Of a stretch of DNA of 64,000 bases, positions 18,282-26,452 are shown one piece after another; the stretch's first letter is position 1, and every line of letters begins with the position of its first letter. A model generated the notes under the pieces. It was not told the DNA's origin. It was given only the letters and a program-made list of their open reading frames with translations, and searched no databases. The stretch spans positions 1 to 64,000 of the forward strand of contig CAJYAN010000007.1 of assembly GCA_913064945.1 (NCBI GenBank), in the 5' to 3' direction. The translations under genes and the position numbers were made by a program. The DNA is from an uncultured Gammaproteobacteria bacterium. Its GTDB lineage: Bacteria; Pseudomonadota; Gammaproteobacteria; UBA6429; Thiohalophilaceae.

Positions 18282-18844
18282 AGAAGGGCAATAATCAATA
18301 AGCCAATACTATCGCCATTGACGTGCCTGCCCCCGGCGTGAGGTTTATAATCGATACTGGTGTAGCGCAGCCCCCAGAAAAATGATTTATTAATTTTATA
18401 GTCGAACTCTAATAATGCCCCAAGTGAATTTTGAAAACGTTGTGATATATTGCTGGCAACGCCTGTGCCTTTAACGTTTGGTGAAAAGTGGATAGTAACG
18501 CCTAGTCCAATACGATATGTATTGCCACGATAAAAGACCATACTATTCAGCGGGTAGCGCACCCAGGTAACGTCTGCATCTGTTGAATGAACATCATCGG
18601 ATTTCACCCCAAATGATAATTGTCCTTCAATATTGTTAGTATAGGATTTCATTCCACCAATTGATAATGAGAATAAATCTCCCGCTTTTATAGAGTCTTT
18701 TGCGCCATTGGCATAATTTTGGGTAATTAATTCACTTCCGCCCAGATGAATGCCTGCTTCAAGCAGCGTCTCGGAGTAGGACGTGGGTGCGTATGTAAGC
18801 AGAAGAAAAAAAAGCAATCTCATCGGGAAGTAGATATTTGTCAT
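18278..18844 (-). CDS. Outer-membrane beta-barrel-like protein (188 aa)
   Basis: A signal peptide (about 1-24, ending SYSE) is followed by alternating strands typical of a small eight-strand barrel: GIHLGGSELI, FSLSIGGMKSY, IEGQLSFGVK, YRIGLGVTIHF, ALLEFDYKI, FFWGLRYTSIDY. The last residues are not the usual terminal aromatic. First gene of a two-gene operon with an unknown exported protein. It resembles PagL/OmpW-size proteins, but no catalytic residues can be assigned. Confidence 0.6.
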   Translation of the reverse strand: MTNIYFPMRLLFFLLLTYAPTSYSETLLEAGIHLGGSELITQNYANGAKDSIKAGDLFSLSIGGMKSYTNNIEGQLSFGVKSDDVHSTDADVTWVRYPLNSMVFYRGNTYRIGLGVTIHFSPNVKGTGVASNISQRFQNSLGALLEFDYKINKSFFWGLRYTSIDYKPHAGGRHVNGDSIGLLIIALL

Positions 18845-19072
18845 GATGTGTCAATACGCCGCCATAGTGGTGACAAGTATAGGGGGTTTAAGGGGAGTGT
18901 GACAAATTATAATGTTCTGAGAATATCTCCCCGCATGTATGCTGGCTCATCTCTATTTGACGATTCGAGACTAAAACAGAAACACATATACAGTTACTGC
19001 CGTGTTATGCAGTGTGAATACGCTCGATTAGTATTTACCGCCAGAAGTTAAGACGAGTCTTAAGGCTGTTAG

Positions 19073-19765
19073 TTAATGGCCCTTTAAATATCGTTGGTCA
19101 TCAAAGGTGCTTACCCATTCCGGGCGGTAGGCGACAAAGACGGTCATTAGCATTCCATTGATAAAGGCTTCGGGCAGCATCAATATCAATCCATATGGCA
19201 AGTATGTGTCAGTTAGTCTTGTCACGCTTAAGCTACCGGATAGGTAATGAATCCCAGATGTGGTGATAATGGCTCCGGCCATGGACAGGGCGGCACCGAA
19301 AAAAGCGCAGATAAAGATGTATATAAAGAAGTGATTGGGCAGGCGGCGGTCGACGAGCCGAAACAGGCGGTAACTAATTAAAACTGGCACAACACTGGTG
19401 GCAAGGGCCTCCCAGGGTAACGTCAATAAGCTGGATATGTCGCCGTGTGATGTCATTAGTGTGACGGTTGTGAGGGCGACGCTCATCGCAAGTATAGCAA
19501 AGGCCCAGCCAAACATCAGGGTCATCAGGGTCGCGCCGAGGAGATGAAAATTCAGCTCGGTAAGTGATTGTCTTGCGGGTATATCGGCATTTAGTACCCA
19601 GAGGAAAAAAACTCCCAGTATCGCATAGAGCAGGACATTGAGGTCATCGGGGTTCTTTAAGCGCCACCAGGGTGCCGCCCGCAGGGCCAGCAGCAGCACC
19701 CCGGCATAGGCCAGGGCACCTGTGATTAGCCAGAAGTGACTAAAAAATAGGGGATTAATGTTCAT
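19073..19765 (-). CDS. Energy-coupling factor transporter permease, CbiM-like
   Basis: A 230-aa membrane protein with six or seven helices matching the CbiM-like substrate-specific component family: LNFHLLGATLMTLMFGWA near residues 72-89 and a conserved C-terminal helix (PEAFINGMLMTVFVAYRPEW). CbiM proteins bring Co2+ or Ni2+ across the inner membrane with CbiQ/CbiO partners, which are not encoded here. This short Pseudomonas-like branch lacks the N-terminal metal-binding Met-His motif of CbiM proper, so substrate is uncertain. I checked the upstream region for a cobalamin riboswitch and saw none. Confidence 0.65.
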   Translation of the reverse strand: MNINPLFFSHFWLITGALAYAGVLLLALRAAPWWRLKNPDDLNVLLYAILGVFFLWVLNADIPARQSLTELNFHLLGATLMTLMFGWAFAILAMSVALTTVTLMTSHGDISSLLTLPWEALATSVVPVLISYRLFRLVDRRLPNHFFIYIFICAFFGAALSMAGAIITTSGIHYLSGSLSVTRLTDTYLPYGLILMLPEAFINGMLMTVFVAYRPEWVSTFDDQRYLKGH

Positions 19766-20199
19766 CAGTATTTATACCTCGTACCAGAAGGCTATTAAAC
19801 TAAAACACTATTCAGGCCGCAAGCACCAAAAAGGGATAGTCTGGCGGTAGACAGTTTCATAAAACTGCAATCAAAATAAGCTGTTAGTAAATATGGCTAC
19901 TGTTGATGACAATATGCTTTGTCGCCGTGAAGTGTTTAAATCTGGCTCGAATCGGCTTAAACCGCCTGCTAAGGACGACCCTATAAATAGGTACCGCTTT
20001 TATGAAGCGCACAATGACCATGTTTGCTAAGGTTGTGCTGGCGCGCTTTATCCGTGATTGCTTTGCGCTACAATTATAACGTTGCGTAGTGACAGGCTTT
20101 GACGATTGGCTGGGGATGGTTTGTCGTGATCTTATAACGGCGTACTTTACCTGGCCTGTCGAGCAGGTTAGCGCTGACAGCAAGGATGGTTACCGCCGC
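19766..20199. other. Divergent intergenic region with possible degenerate repeat
   Basis: A stretch near 19856-19910 (CATAAAACTGCAATCAAAAT) resembles the right module of the MITE-like repeat as seen at 20697-20745, but it is too diverged to be certain. The open plus frame 20089-20199 would extend the DUF2244 gene upstream from a GTG, but this part does not look like the family. Confidence 0.35.
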
Positions 20200-20685
20200 A
20201 TGATAGAGTCAAAACTTAATCGCAGCAGTGGGCAGGGTCATATCGTGATGTGCCCGAATCGGTCTGCTGACTGGTGCATCATTAAGTTGTTGCTCTGGTT
20301 GATTTCCAGTATTGCGCTGCTGATTGGTACAGGCTTCGCGATGGCGGGATTGTGGCTCATATTACCCTTTAGTGGACTGGAAGTCCTCGGCCTCGTCAGT
20401 CTACTGTACTGGGTCTCGCATGAATGTTACCGTCAACAGGTTATCCACCTGGAGGGTAGCCGGGTGATTGTTGAAAAAGGTCATCGGACGCCTCAGTCTG
20501 CCTGGGAGTCAGAACTCTTCTGGACGCGCCTAATCGTTGAGCAGTCCCCCTTTCTTGGCCATCCTGAAAAATTGTTTTTACGCAGTAAACAACAGCAGCT
20601 TGAAATAGGTGAATTTCTGAATGAGGGAGATAAGAAAAAGCTGCTCAGCGAGTTGCGAGGTGTCATTACGGTGGTCAATGACTGA
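20200..20685 (+). CDS. DUF2244 membrane protein
   Basis: A 161-aa protein with two membrane helices (about 25-45 and 50-70) followed by a cytosolic domain with the family pattern CPNRSADW and SAWESELFWTRLIVEQ. Function is unknown; relatives are often encoded next to cytochrome oxidase subunits. ATG 20200 is preferred since the family begins near it; the frame is open from GTG 20089. AAGGA is 14 bases upstream, which is long. Confidence 0.7.
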   Translation: MIESKLNRSSGQGHIVMCPNRSADWCIIKLLLWLISSIALLIGTGFAMAGLWLILPFSGLEVLGLVSLLYWVSHECYRQQVIHLEGSRVIVEKGHRTPQSAWESELFWTRLIVEQSPFLGHPEKLFLRSKQQQLEIGEFLNEGDKKKLLSELRGVITVVND

Positions 20686-20689
20686 GGTA

Positions 20690-20752
20690 TGCTCATAAAA
20701 TTGCGATCAAAAACAGTGAGTTACTCAACTATCAACTTATACGCAATGACCC
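20690..20752 (-). repeat. MITE-like repeat, right module only, reversed
   Basis: Read on the minus strand, this stretch matches the right module of copy 1 (6951-7015) almost base for base: TCATTGCGTATAAGTTGA.., TCACTGTTTTTGATCGCAAT, ending ATACCTC. The left, inverted-repeat module is absent. It follows the DUF2244 stop directly. Confidence 0.65.
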
Positions 20753-20951
20753 GTAACTAAACTTTTATGGTAATCCATCAGGGGCAACTAGCATATAGCA
20801 TGACGGCGGGTATCGCTGTTTAGCCGCCCTGATTCAACTTCGGTGGTGCAATTGCCCAATTTTAATTGCACGACCTGAAAACACATAGTTAACTCATCGT
20901 AAGTCGTTGTGAGGCTTTACAACATAAGGCGGCCACGATTATAGTCAGCCT

Positions 20952-21863
20952 ATGAAACTACTCAGCCTCCTGATACTCCTGTGTTTTACCCCGATGGTTG
21001 TCGCTGTAGAGGCGTATATCTCGGCCAAAGATATCCGCGAACACGACCGGCACAGAAATCTTAAGCTACTTTCACACGTTGCGCTCGTCTACGACGAACG
21101 TGATAACGAGGTTATCCTGGCGCGCAATACCGACGAGGTAATGCCCATCGCCTCACTAACCAAATTGATGACGGCGATGGTGATTTTGCACGCTGGTCTG
21201 GACATGGATCAGGCAATTACCATTCGTAAGGCGGATAAAGATCGGATTCGTTACTCTCACTCGCGGCTAAAAAGGGGGATGACTTTCAGCCGCCGGGATT
21301 TACTCCACATAGCGCTGGCGGCCTCAGAAAATCGTGCCGCCCTGGCCCTGGCGCGCACCTATCCAGGCGGTCACGAGGAATTTGTTAAGGCCATGAATCA
21401 GATGGCGCAGGCGCTGGGCCTGACTAAAACGCACTTCGCCGGTCCAGCCGGTCTAGGCAATGCAAATGTCTCCACGGCGCAGGAGATGGTCAAAATTGTG
21501 CAAGCGGCGAGTAAATATCGTCAGATCCGACAGTTCACCACCGAAAAGAAAGATAGCATCACTGACTTGCGACATGGGCGTCGAATCGAATTCGGCAATA
21601 CCAATCGTCTGGTGCATCGACGCGCCTGGCCGATTACGCTGAGTAAGACAGGCTACACAGGCGATGCCGGGAACTGCCTGGTGATGCAGACAGAGATTAG
21701 TGAGAGACCAGTCATTATTGTGCTGCTCGATTCCTGGGGAAAATTGAGCAAATACGGGGACTCCAATCGCATCAGAGATTGGCTGACTAACACAGAACGG
21801 TCAATTAAAAGAAAGCAACGCCGGGCGCAGCGGAAAAATGCCACCTTACTTAGCGAAAACTAA
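20952..21863 (+). CDS. pbpG: D-alanyl-D-alanine endopeptidase, PBP7 type
   Basis: Periplasmic low-molecular-weight penicillin-binding protein (303 aa) that cleaves peptidoglycan cross-links. A signal peptide covers about 1-18. The three serine-peptidase motifs are present: SLTK (nucleophile Ser near residue 73), SEN in place of SxN (ASENRAA, as in PBP7) and KTG in LSKTGYTGDAG. There is no C-terminal amphipathic anchor; the tail is Arg/Lys-rich. No clear ribosome site. The glycosylase gene at 21956 follows on the same strand. Confidence 0.88.
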   Translation: MKLLSLLILLCFTPMVVAVEAYISAKDIREHDRHRNLKLLSHVALVYDERDNEVILARNTDEVMPIASLTKLMTAMVILHAGLDMDQAITIRKADKDRIRYSHSRLKRGMTFSRRDLLHIALAASENRAALALARTYPGGHEEFVKAMNQMAQALGLTKTHFAGPAGLGNANVSTAQEMVKIVQAASKYRQIRQFTTEKKDSITDLRHGRRIEFGNTNRLVHRRAWPITLSKTGYTGDAGNCLVMQTEISERPVIIVLLDSWGKLSKYGDSNRIRDWLTNTERSIKRKQRRAQRKNATLLSEN

Positions 21864-21955
21864 AATTGAGCATCGTAAATTAAGGTTTTGTCCGGCATGC
21901 TGGACTCTGGTCGTTAGCGGGGGTTGAACTTTTATATCAGAACGACGGCATAGAC

Positions 21956-22573
21956 ATGGATGATAAACAATTAAAACGTGCCGAATTACACCTCGGTCAG
22001 GCTGATAAAGTGATGCATAACATCATTAAGTCCAGCGGACCATTGTTGCTAAACAAAACGCGCCCGGCTTATTTTCACGCACTGGTACACGCTATCATTA
22101 ATCAACAACTTTCGGTAAAAGCCGCCGCCTCGATCATGAAACGTGTGCTGGAAATGCAAGGTGGTCGGGTATTTAGCGCAGACAAAATCAATAAATTATC
22201 TGACGCCAGCCTACGGCGATGCGGTCTGTCAGTGAATAAAATACACTATATAAAAACGCTTGCGAAAGCTGTGCTCCATAAGGAATTAAATTTTCGAATA
22301 CTGGTACGACAGGACGATGAGTCGATCCGCAAACAGCTTATCGGCTATCCAGGCATCGGTCCATGGAGTGCGGATATTTTCATGATGCGGGGCATGGGTC
22401 GAACAGATATTTTACCGATTGGCGATCTGATTATTCGCAAGTCGATGCAGTACCACTATTCGTTGCCAGATAATGCCCCGTACGAGGACTATTTTGCCAT
22501 TGCGGAGCGCTGGCAACCCTATCGGACGATTGCCAGTTACTATTTATGGAAGGCATTCCAGCAAAGGCCATGA
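21956..22573 (+). CDS. DNA-3-methyladenine glycosylase, AlkA-like (HhH-GPD)
   Basis: A 205-aa base-excision repair glycosylase that removes alkylated purines. The helix-hairpin-helix is YPGIGPWSADIFMM, followed by the catalytic Asp in LPIGDLIIRKSM. The N-terminal Ada/AlkA-type extra domain is absent, giving a compact yeast-Mag-like enzyme. QQLSVKAAASIMKR is the conserved interior helix. Function in alkylation repair is well supported by family. Confidence 0.87.
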   Translation: MDDKQLKRAELHLGQADKVMHNIIKSSGPLLLNKTRPAYFHALVHAIINQQLSVKAAASIMKRVLEMQGGRVFSADKINKLSDASLRRCGLSVNKIHYIKTLAKAVLHKELNFRILVRQDDESIRKQLIGYPGIGPWSADIFMMRGMGRTDILPIGDLIIRKSMQYHYSLPDNAPYEDYFAIAERWQPYRTIASYYLWKAFQQRP

Positions 22574-22892
22574 TTTTTCTCTAACGGGAGAAGGCTTGGA
22601 TCCTTTGTCTATCAAAACCCGTATTTTAACTTTGAGATGTCGTTGGAGCGAAACGGGCTAAATTTTTCTTACCCGAAGGGAAAAAGCCTGGAGTGAACAT
22701 GACAATAGCCAGGCGGCGGAGTAGAAGTTGATTGGTATTCCAGTCGTTGCGAGTCTCATACGAGAATCCTGCTGGTGGGGGTTAATTCAGAAATTCATCA
22801 GTGGACTGAGATGCTGTTCGCTGTTATTGGATGAATGGATATCAAGCTAGAGACGAGGATTGAAACTCCCGGCTGATTCAGTCCGAGCTGTT
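22574..22892. other. Intergenic, no gene
   Basis: A short weak hairpin (TTCTC..GAGAA, near 22577-22593) follows the glycosylase stop. No other feature is visible before the convergent diguanylate cyclase. Confidence 0.45.
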
Positions 22893-24098
22893 TCAGGATT
22901 CTTGTATAAGACTGTCCGTCGTTTGCGGATTTGGCTGGATGCTGTAGGCAAGTTTACAGCAATTGCGCCCACTGGCCTTCGCCCGATAGAGGGCTTCGTC
23001 TGCACGGCGTAGGAGAGTTGTAAAGTCTTCATGTTGCTGAAGCTCGGCAATGCCAATACTGACCGTGATGATAAATGGCCAGGGTTCGTCTGGTTTTTCT
23101 GATTTTGCGGTTTCGATAGCAAAGGCACAACGCAATCGTTCGGCGGCCACAAGTGCCTGCTCTGCGGGTGTATCCGGTAGTAGGGCAACGAATTCTTCGC
23201 CACCGAAGCGACAGAAAACGTCTTCACCACGGAGGATCTGCTCGGCGAGGGAAACAAAGCGGCATAACATTGCATCGCCGACATCATGACCAAGGCGATC
23301 ATTGATTTGTTTGAAGTTATCAAGGTCCATGAGCAAGACCGACATCGGCTTGTCGTTACGTCGACTCGTTGAGATAATTTTTTCGCGAAGTAAAGCAAAG
23401 GCACGTCGATTGAGCGCGCCGGTCAGCGGGTCGTGGTTGGCTTTACGGTCCAGGTCTGCCTGGAGTCGTTCGGCTGCCATCAATGCCATCCCCAGTGTGA
23501 CGGCGATAATCAGGCACAACAACCAGAGCAGCGTTGCGACGGCGACGCCATTGGGGTCTAAAGGATCAAATTGCTGGGGATGCTGGTTGGCGGCAGCGAC
23601 ACGTATGAGGAATGCAGCGGCATTGGCGACAAAGATCCAGCCAGTGACGCGCATGGCGGGCAGGTCTGGTGTGGCGGCGGTGAGTAACTCACGCGCAATC
23701 AGGGAAGACAGGATAATGATTAGCACAGCATTGCCAAGGGCCTGGATCTCCGTTGAGAGTTGTAAGCCCTCCGCAGTCCAGAGCAATACAGGGATTGCCA
23801 TCATCGTAGAGACCCAAAGCGTTAGCGGTGGTTTGCCAATGAAGCGACGAAAACCATCCCAGGCCAACATCAGGCCGGCGACTGTTGCAAGTTGTGCAAG
23901 CGCAAGTGCGGGCTGCCAATGGACAATCCCATAGGAGAGAACCAATACGAGCGTCAGCACATTAGCGCCCCCTGCCAATGCCCAGTGGCCTAGTCCCGGT
24001 ATGTCAGGGTGTATCCGCCAGAGCAGTAGTCTCGCCGCGGCGCAAAAGGCACTTGCCAGTGCTACAGCGACTAATAAGCTACGAATATCAAATGTCAT
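22893..24098 (-). CDS. Membrane-bound diguanylate cyclase
   Basis: Synthesises c-di-GMP. Residues about 1-215 hold six or seven membrane helices of an uncharacterised sensor region. A short helix then leads to a GGDEF domain (about 225-385) with the active form GGEEF at 299-303 and an inhibitory I-site RGED at 290-293, five residues before it. NHDPLTGALNRRAF and DLDNFKQINDRLGHDVGD are the canonical substrate and metal motifs, so it should be active and feedback inhibited. Length 401 aa. Convergent with the glycosylase; no partner gene. Confidence 0.9.
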   Translation of the reverse strand: MTFDIRSLLVAVALASAFCAAARLLLWRIHPDIPGLGHWALAGGANVLTLVLVLSYGIVHWQPALALAQLATVAGLMLAWDGFRRFIGKPPLTLWVSTMMAIPVLLWTAEGLQLSTEIQALGNAVLIIILSSLIARELLTAATPDLPAMRVTGWIFVANAAAFLIRVAAANQHPQQFDPLDPNGVAVATLLWLLCLIIAVTLGMALMAAERLQADLDRKANHDPLTGALNRRAFALLREKIISTSRRNDKPMSVLLMDLDNFKQINDRLGHDVGDAMLCRFVSLAEQILRGEDVFCRFGGEEFVALLPDTPAEQALVAAERLRCAFAIETAKSEKPDEPWPFIITVSIGIAELQQHEDFTTLLRRADEALYRAKASGRNCCKLAYSIQPNPQTTDSLIQES

Positions 24099-24855
24099 GC
24101 GCGGGAATGGCCTCGGTGCTGTTTCTGTACAGTCTTTATGCTGAATATACCAATAATAAACATAATTCGCGCCTAGTTATAGTTATATCAAAAAGTGAGG
24201 GTAAATTTTCCGGCCGTAGTAACTTAATCCATGATGCCGATGAGATCTCATAAGTAGGTTCACGGTGTTCAGCGGTCCCTTGTATAACACTGTGAAGGCG
24301 GGTAGCGGTGAAGTGATATACCAGAGATGAGTGCCATGCGGCGTACCACTGTAGCGGCGAGATGCCTTCAGCGATGCTTTATCACCGATTTGAATGACAG
24401 GTGCATCGTCGACGGACGATGTCGGGATAGCCGGATCAAACAAGATGGCTCGCTTGCCGCGTCAGTAGAGTTTCGATGATGTAGAACGGTGATAAACGAC
24501 TGTATTGAACATAAGTAGCAGCCTTGTCACGCTCGTCTGGATTGTCGGCGTAGCGGGAGTAGCGTTGTTGTTCAGTCAAATGCTAATACGATAGCAATCT
24601 GTGGTGGCGTAATGATTAATGCCAGACTGGACGGTTGTCCGTGTGAGTTTATTAACCTGCACAAAATAAATACTACCCCTCTGTAACATCAAACGTGGAT
24701 ATTCCAAAAGTTTGATGTCTGTACAACATTGAGTGTCTCCTCGGTAAAAATTTGGCATACATGTTGCTGCTCAGATGATTGTAATGAATGTCGAGAATAT
24801 AAATCTCGATCTGATGCCATGATTGAGCCAAATAACCACAGATAAGGATACACTG
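24099..24855. other. Intergenic with probable decayed gene
   Basis: On the minus strand two separate frames, about 24575-24440 (LTEQQRYSRYADNPDERDKA..) and 24380-24195 (..ISPLQWYAAWHSS..), read like protein but are separated by stops and a frame change, so an unidentified gene has probably decayed here. The last 80 bases precede the cyanate hydratase; no clear promoter is seen. Confidence 0.4.
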
Positions 24856-25299
24856 ATGACTCGCAATGAAACGACAGAACGGATTATTATCGCTAAATTA
24901 ACCAAGCAATTGTCCTGGAAACAACTGGCGGACGCGATTGGTATGAGTAAGGAGTGGACTACAGCGGCTCTGCTGGGACAGATGACATTAACTATGGAGC
25001 AGGCCGCCAAGATAGGTGCGCTGCTTGAATTACCAGAAGAGGCCGTTGCCCAGCTACAGGTCGTGCCCTATAAAGGTTCTGTAACGACGGCCATTCCAAC
25101 AGATCCGTTAATTTACCGGTTTTATGAACTCATCAATGTCTACGGTACGACCTTTAAGGCACTGATACATGAAGAGTTTGGTGATGGGATCATGAGCGCG
25201 ATTGACTTTAACATGGCGCTTGAGCGTGAGCCCGACCCCAAAGGTGACCGCGTGAAAATTGTTATGAGTGGTAAGTTTCTACCCTATAAGGCTTACTGA
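24856..25299 (+). CDS. cynS: Cyanate hydratase (cyanase)
   Basis: Converts cyanate and bicarbonate to ammonia (via carbamate) and CO2 in the cytosol, usually as a decamer. The catalytic triad is visible as Arg88, Glu91 and Ser114 (RFYELINVYG and GDGIMSAIDFN), matching the spacing of E. coli Arg96, Glu99 and Ser122. The N-terminal helical HTH-like dimerisation domain is normal. ATG 24856 is chosen for the AAGGA at 24844-24848; the frame is open eleven codons further. The following FNT channel gene suggests import of cyanate or export/import of a related anion. Length 147 aa. Confidence 0.92.
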   Translation: MTRNETTERIIIAKLTKQLSWKQLADAIGMSKEWTTAALLGQMTLTMEQAAKIGALLELPEEAVAQLQVVPYKGSVTTAIPTDPLIYRFYELINVYGTTFKALIHEEFGDGIMSAIDFNMALEREPDPKGDRVKIVMSGKFLPYKAY

Positions 25300-25573
25300 C
25301 GATGGCGCGCTGTATGACAGACGTCAATGCTCAGCAGATTGGCGCACCATAATAGATGATTGATGCACTGTGCGGGTGCAATATAAACGCCTCTACCCTG
25401 GGAACGACAGTCGTATGCAAAGAAAATACGAGTGAATACAGTTAGATAATTTCTAATTCATTATTGGGCATGGTAGTTGCAAATACCTGTATGCAACAAA
25501 CAAATAGAAGTAAAGCAACTATTGTTATTGGGCTGTAGTATTTACATTAAACAAGATTTACAGGGGACACGAT

Positions 25574-26383
25574 ATGTCTTATTTAGAGCCAACAGAGTTC
25601 GTTACAAAAATGGTGGATTCTGGAGAATCCAAGGTCTACATGTCGACAAAGGATACGTTAATTCGTGCCTTTATGGCCGGTGCCATTTTGGCCCTTGCGG
25701 CGATATTTGCGATTACCGTTGCCGTAAAAACAGGCTCGCCCTTAACGGGGGCAATCCTTTTTCCCGTTGGCTTCATTATGTTGTATTTAATGAAATTTGA
25801 CTTGCTAACAGGCGTATTTACCCTGGTGCCGCTGGCCCTTCTCGATAAAAGGCCAGGCGTAACGGTCGGCCAGGTACTGCGGAACTGGGGACTCGTGTTT
25901 CTCGGTAATTTTGCTGGGGCACTGACCGTCGCCTTCATGATGTCGTTTATTCTGACTTATGGATATAGTGTGGACGGAGGGGCGATTGCCCAGAAAGTAG
26001 GACATATTGGTGAGTCCCGAACCCTGGGTTATAAATCGCATGGTATTGATGGATGGATAACAATTTTTATCCGCGGTATGTTATGCAACTGGATGGTTTC
26101 GATGGGTGTGGTCGGCGCCATGATCTCCACCTCTGCCAGCGGCAAAATGATGGCTATGTGGATGCCGGTGATGCTGTTCTTCTTTATGGGTTTTGAGCAC
26201 TCCATCGTAAATATGTTTTTATTTCCTTTTTCCATGATTATGGGTGGCGGTTTTACTATCATGGATTATTTTATCTGGAATGAAATTCCGACGGTGTTAG
26301 GGAACCTGATTGGTGGATTTGTCCTGGTGGGACTTCCACTGTATTTTACCCATGTACGGACAAGCCCGAACCGTGCGCTATAA
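25574..26383 (+). CDS. Formate/nitrite transporter (FNT) family channel
   Basis: A 269-aa pentameric anion channel with six helices. The central gating His209 lies in FEHSIVNMF, the same position as in FocA, and the LCNWMVSMG broken-helix motif is present. The family carries formate, nitrite, hydrosulfide or other small monovalent anions. Next to cynS the substrate may be cyanate or nitrite; that is inference from context. A GGGGAC ribosome site lies just ahead. A strong terminator follows 30 bases after its stop. Confidence 0.87.
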   Translation: MSYLEPTEFVTKMVDSGESKVYMSTKDTLIRAFMAGAILALAAIFAITVAVKTGSPLTGAILFPVGFIMLYLMKFDLLTGVFTLVPLALLDKRPGVTVGQVLRNWGLVFLGNFAGALTVAFMMSFILTYGYSVDGGAIAQKVGHIGESRTLGYKSHGIDGWITIFIRGMLCNWMVSMGVVGAMISTSASGKMMAMWMPVMLFFFMGFEHSIVNMFLFPFSMIMGGGFTIMDYFIWNEIPTVLGNLIGGFVLVGLPLYFTHVRTSPNRAL

Positions 26384-26413
26384 TTTACAGTTCTGATTGC
26401 AATAGGGTCTATC

Positions 26414-26447
26414 AAGTCTCAACTCTTATCGGAGTTGAGACTTTTTT
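26414..26447 (+). terminator. Strong Rho-independent terminator after the FNT gene
   Basis: AAGTCTCAACTC (26414-26425) is perfectly complementary to GAGTTGAGACTT (26432-26443) across a six-base loop, with a run of six T (26442-26447). It ends only five bases before the annotated start of the PP2C/kinase gene, so it lies between cotranscribed-looking genes and could act as an attenuator. Confidence 0.9.
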
Positions 26448-26452
26448 AAATC

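Noticed and set aside
19766-19900. Possible cobalamin riboswitch upstream of the CbiM-like gene
   Set aside because: I looked for the B12-box and flanking helices on the minus strand and found no recognisable conserved elements.
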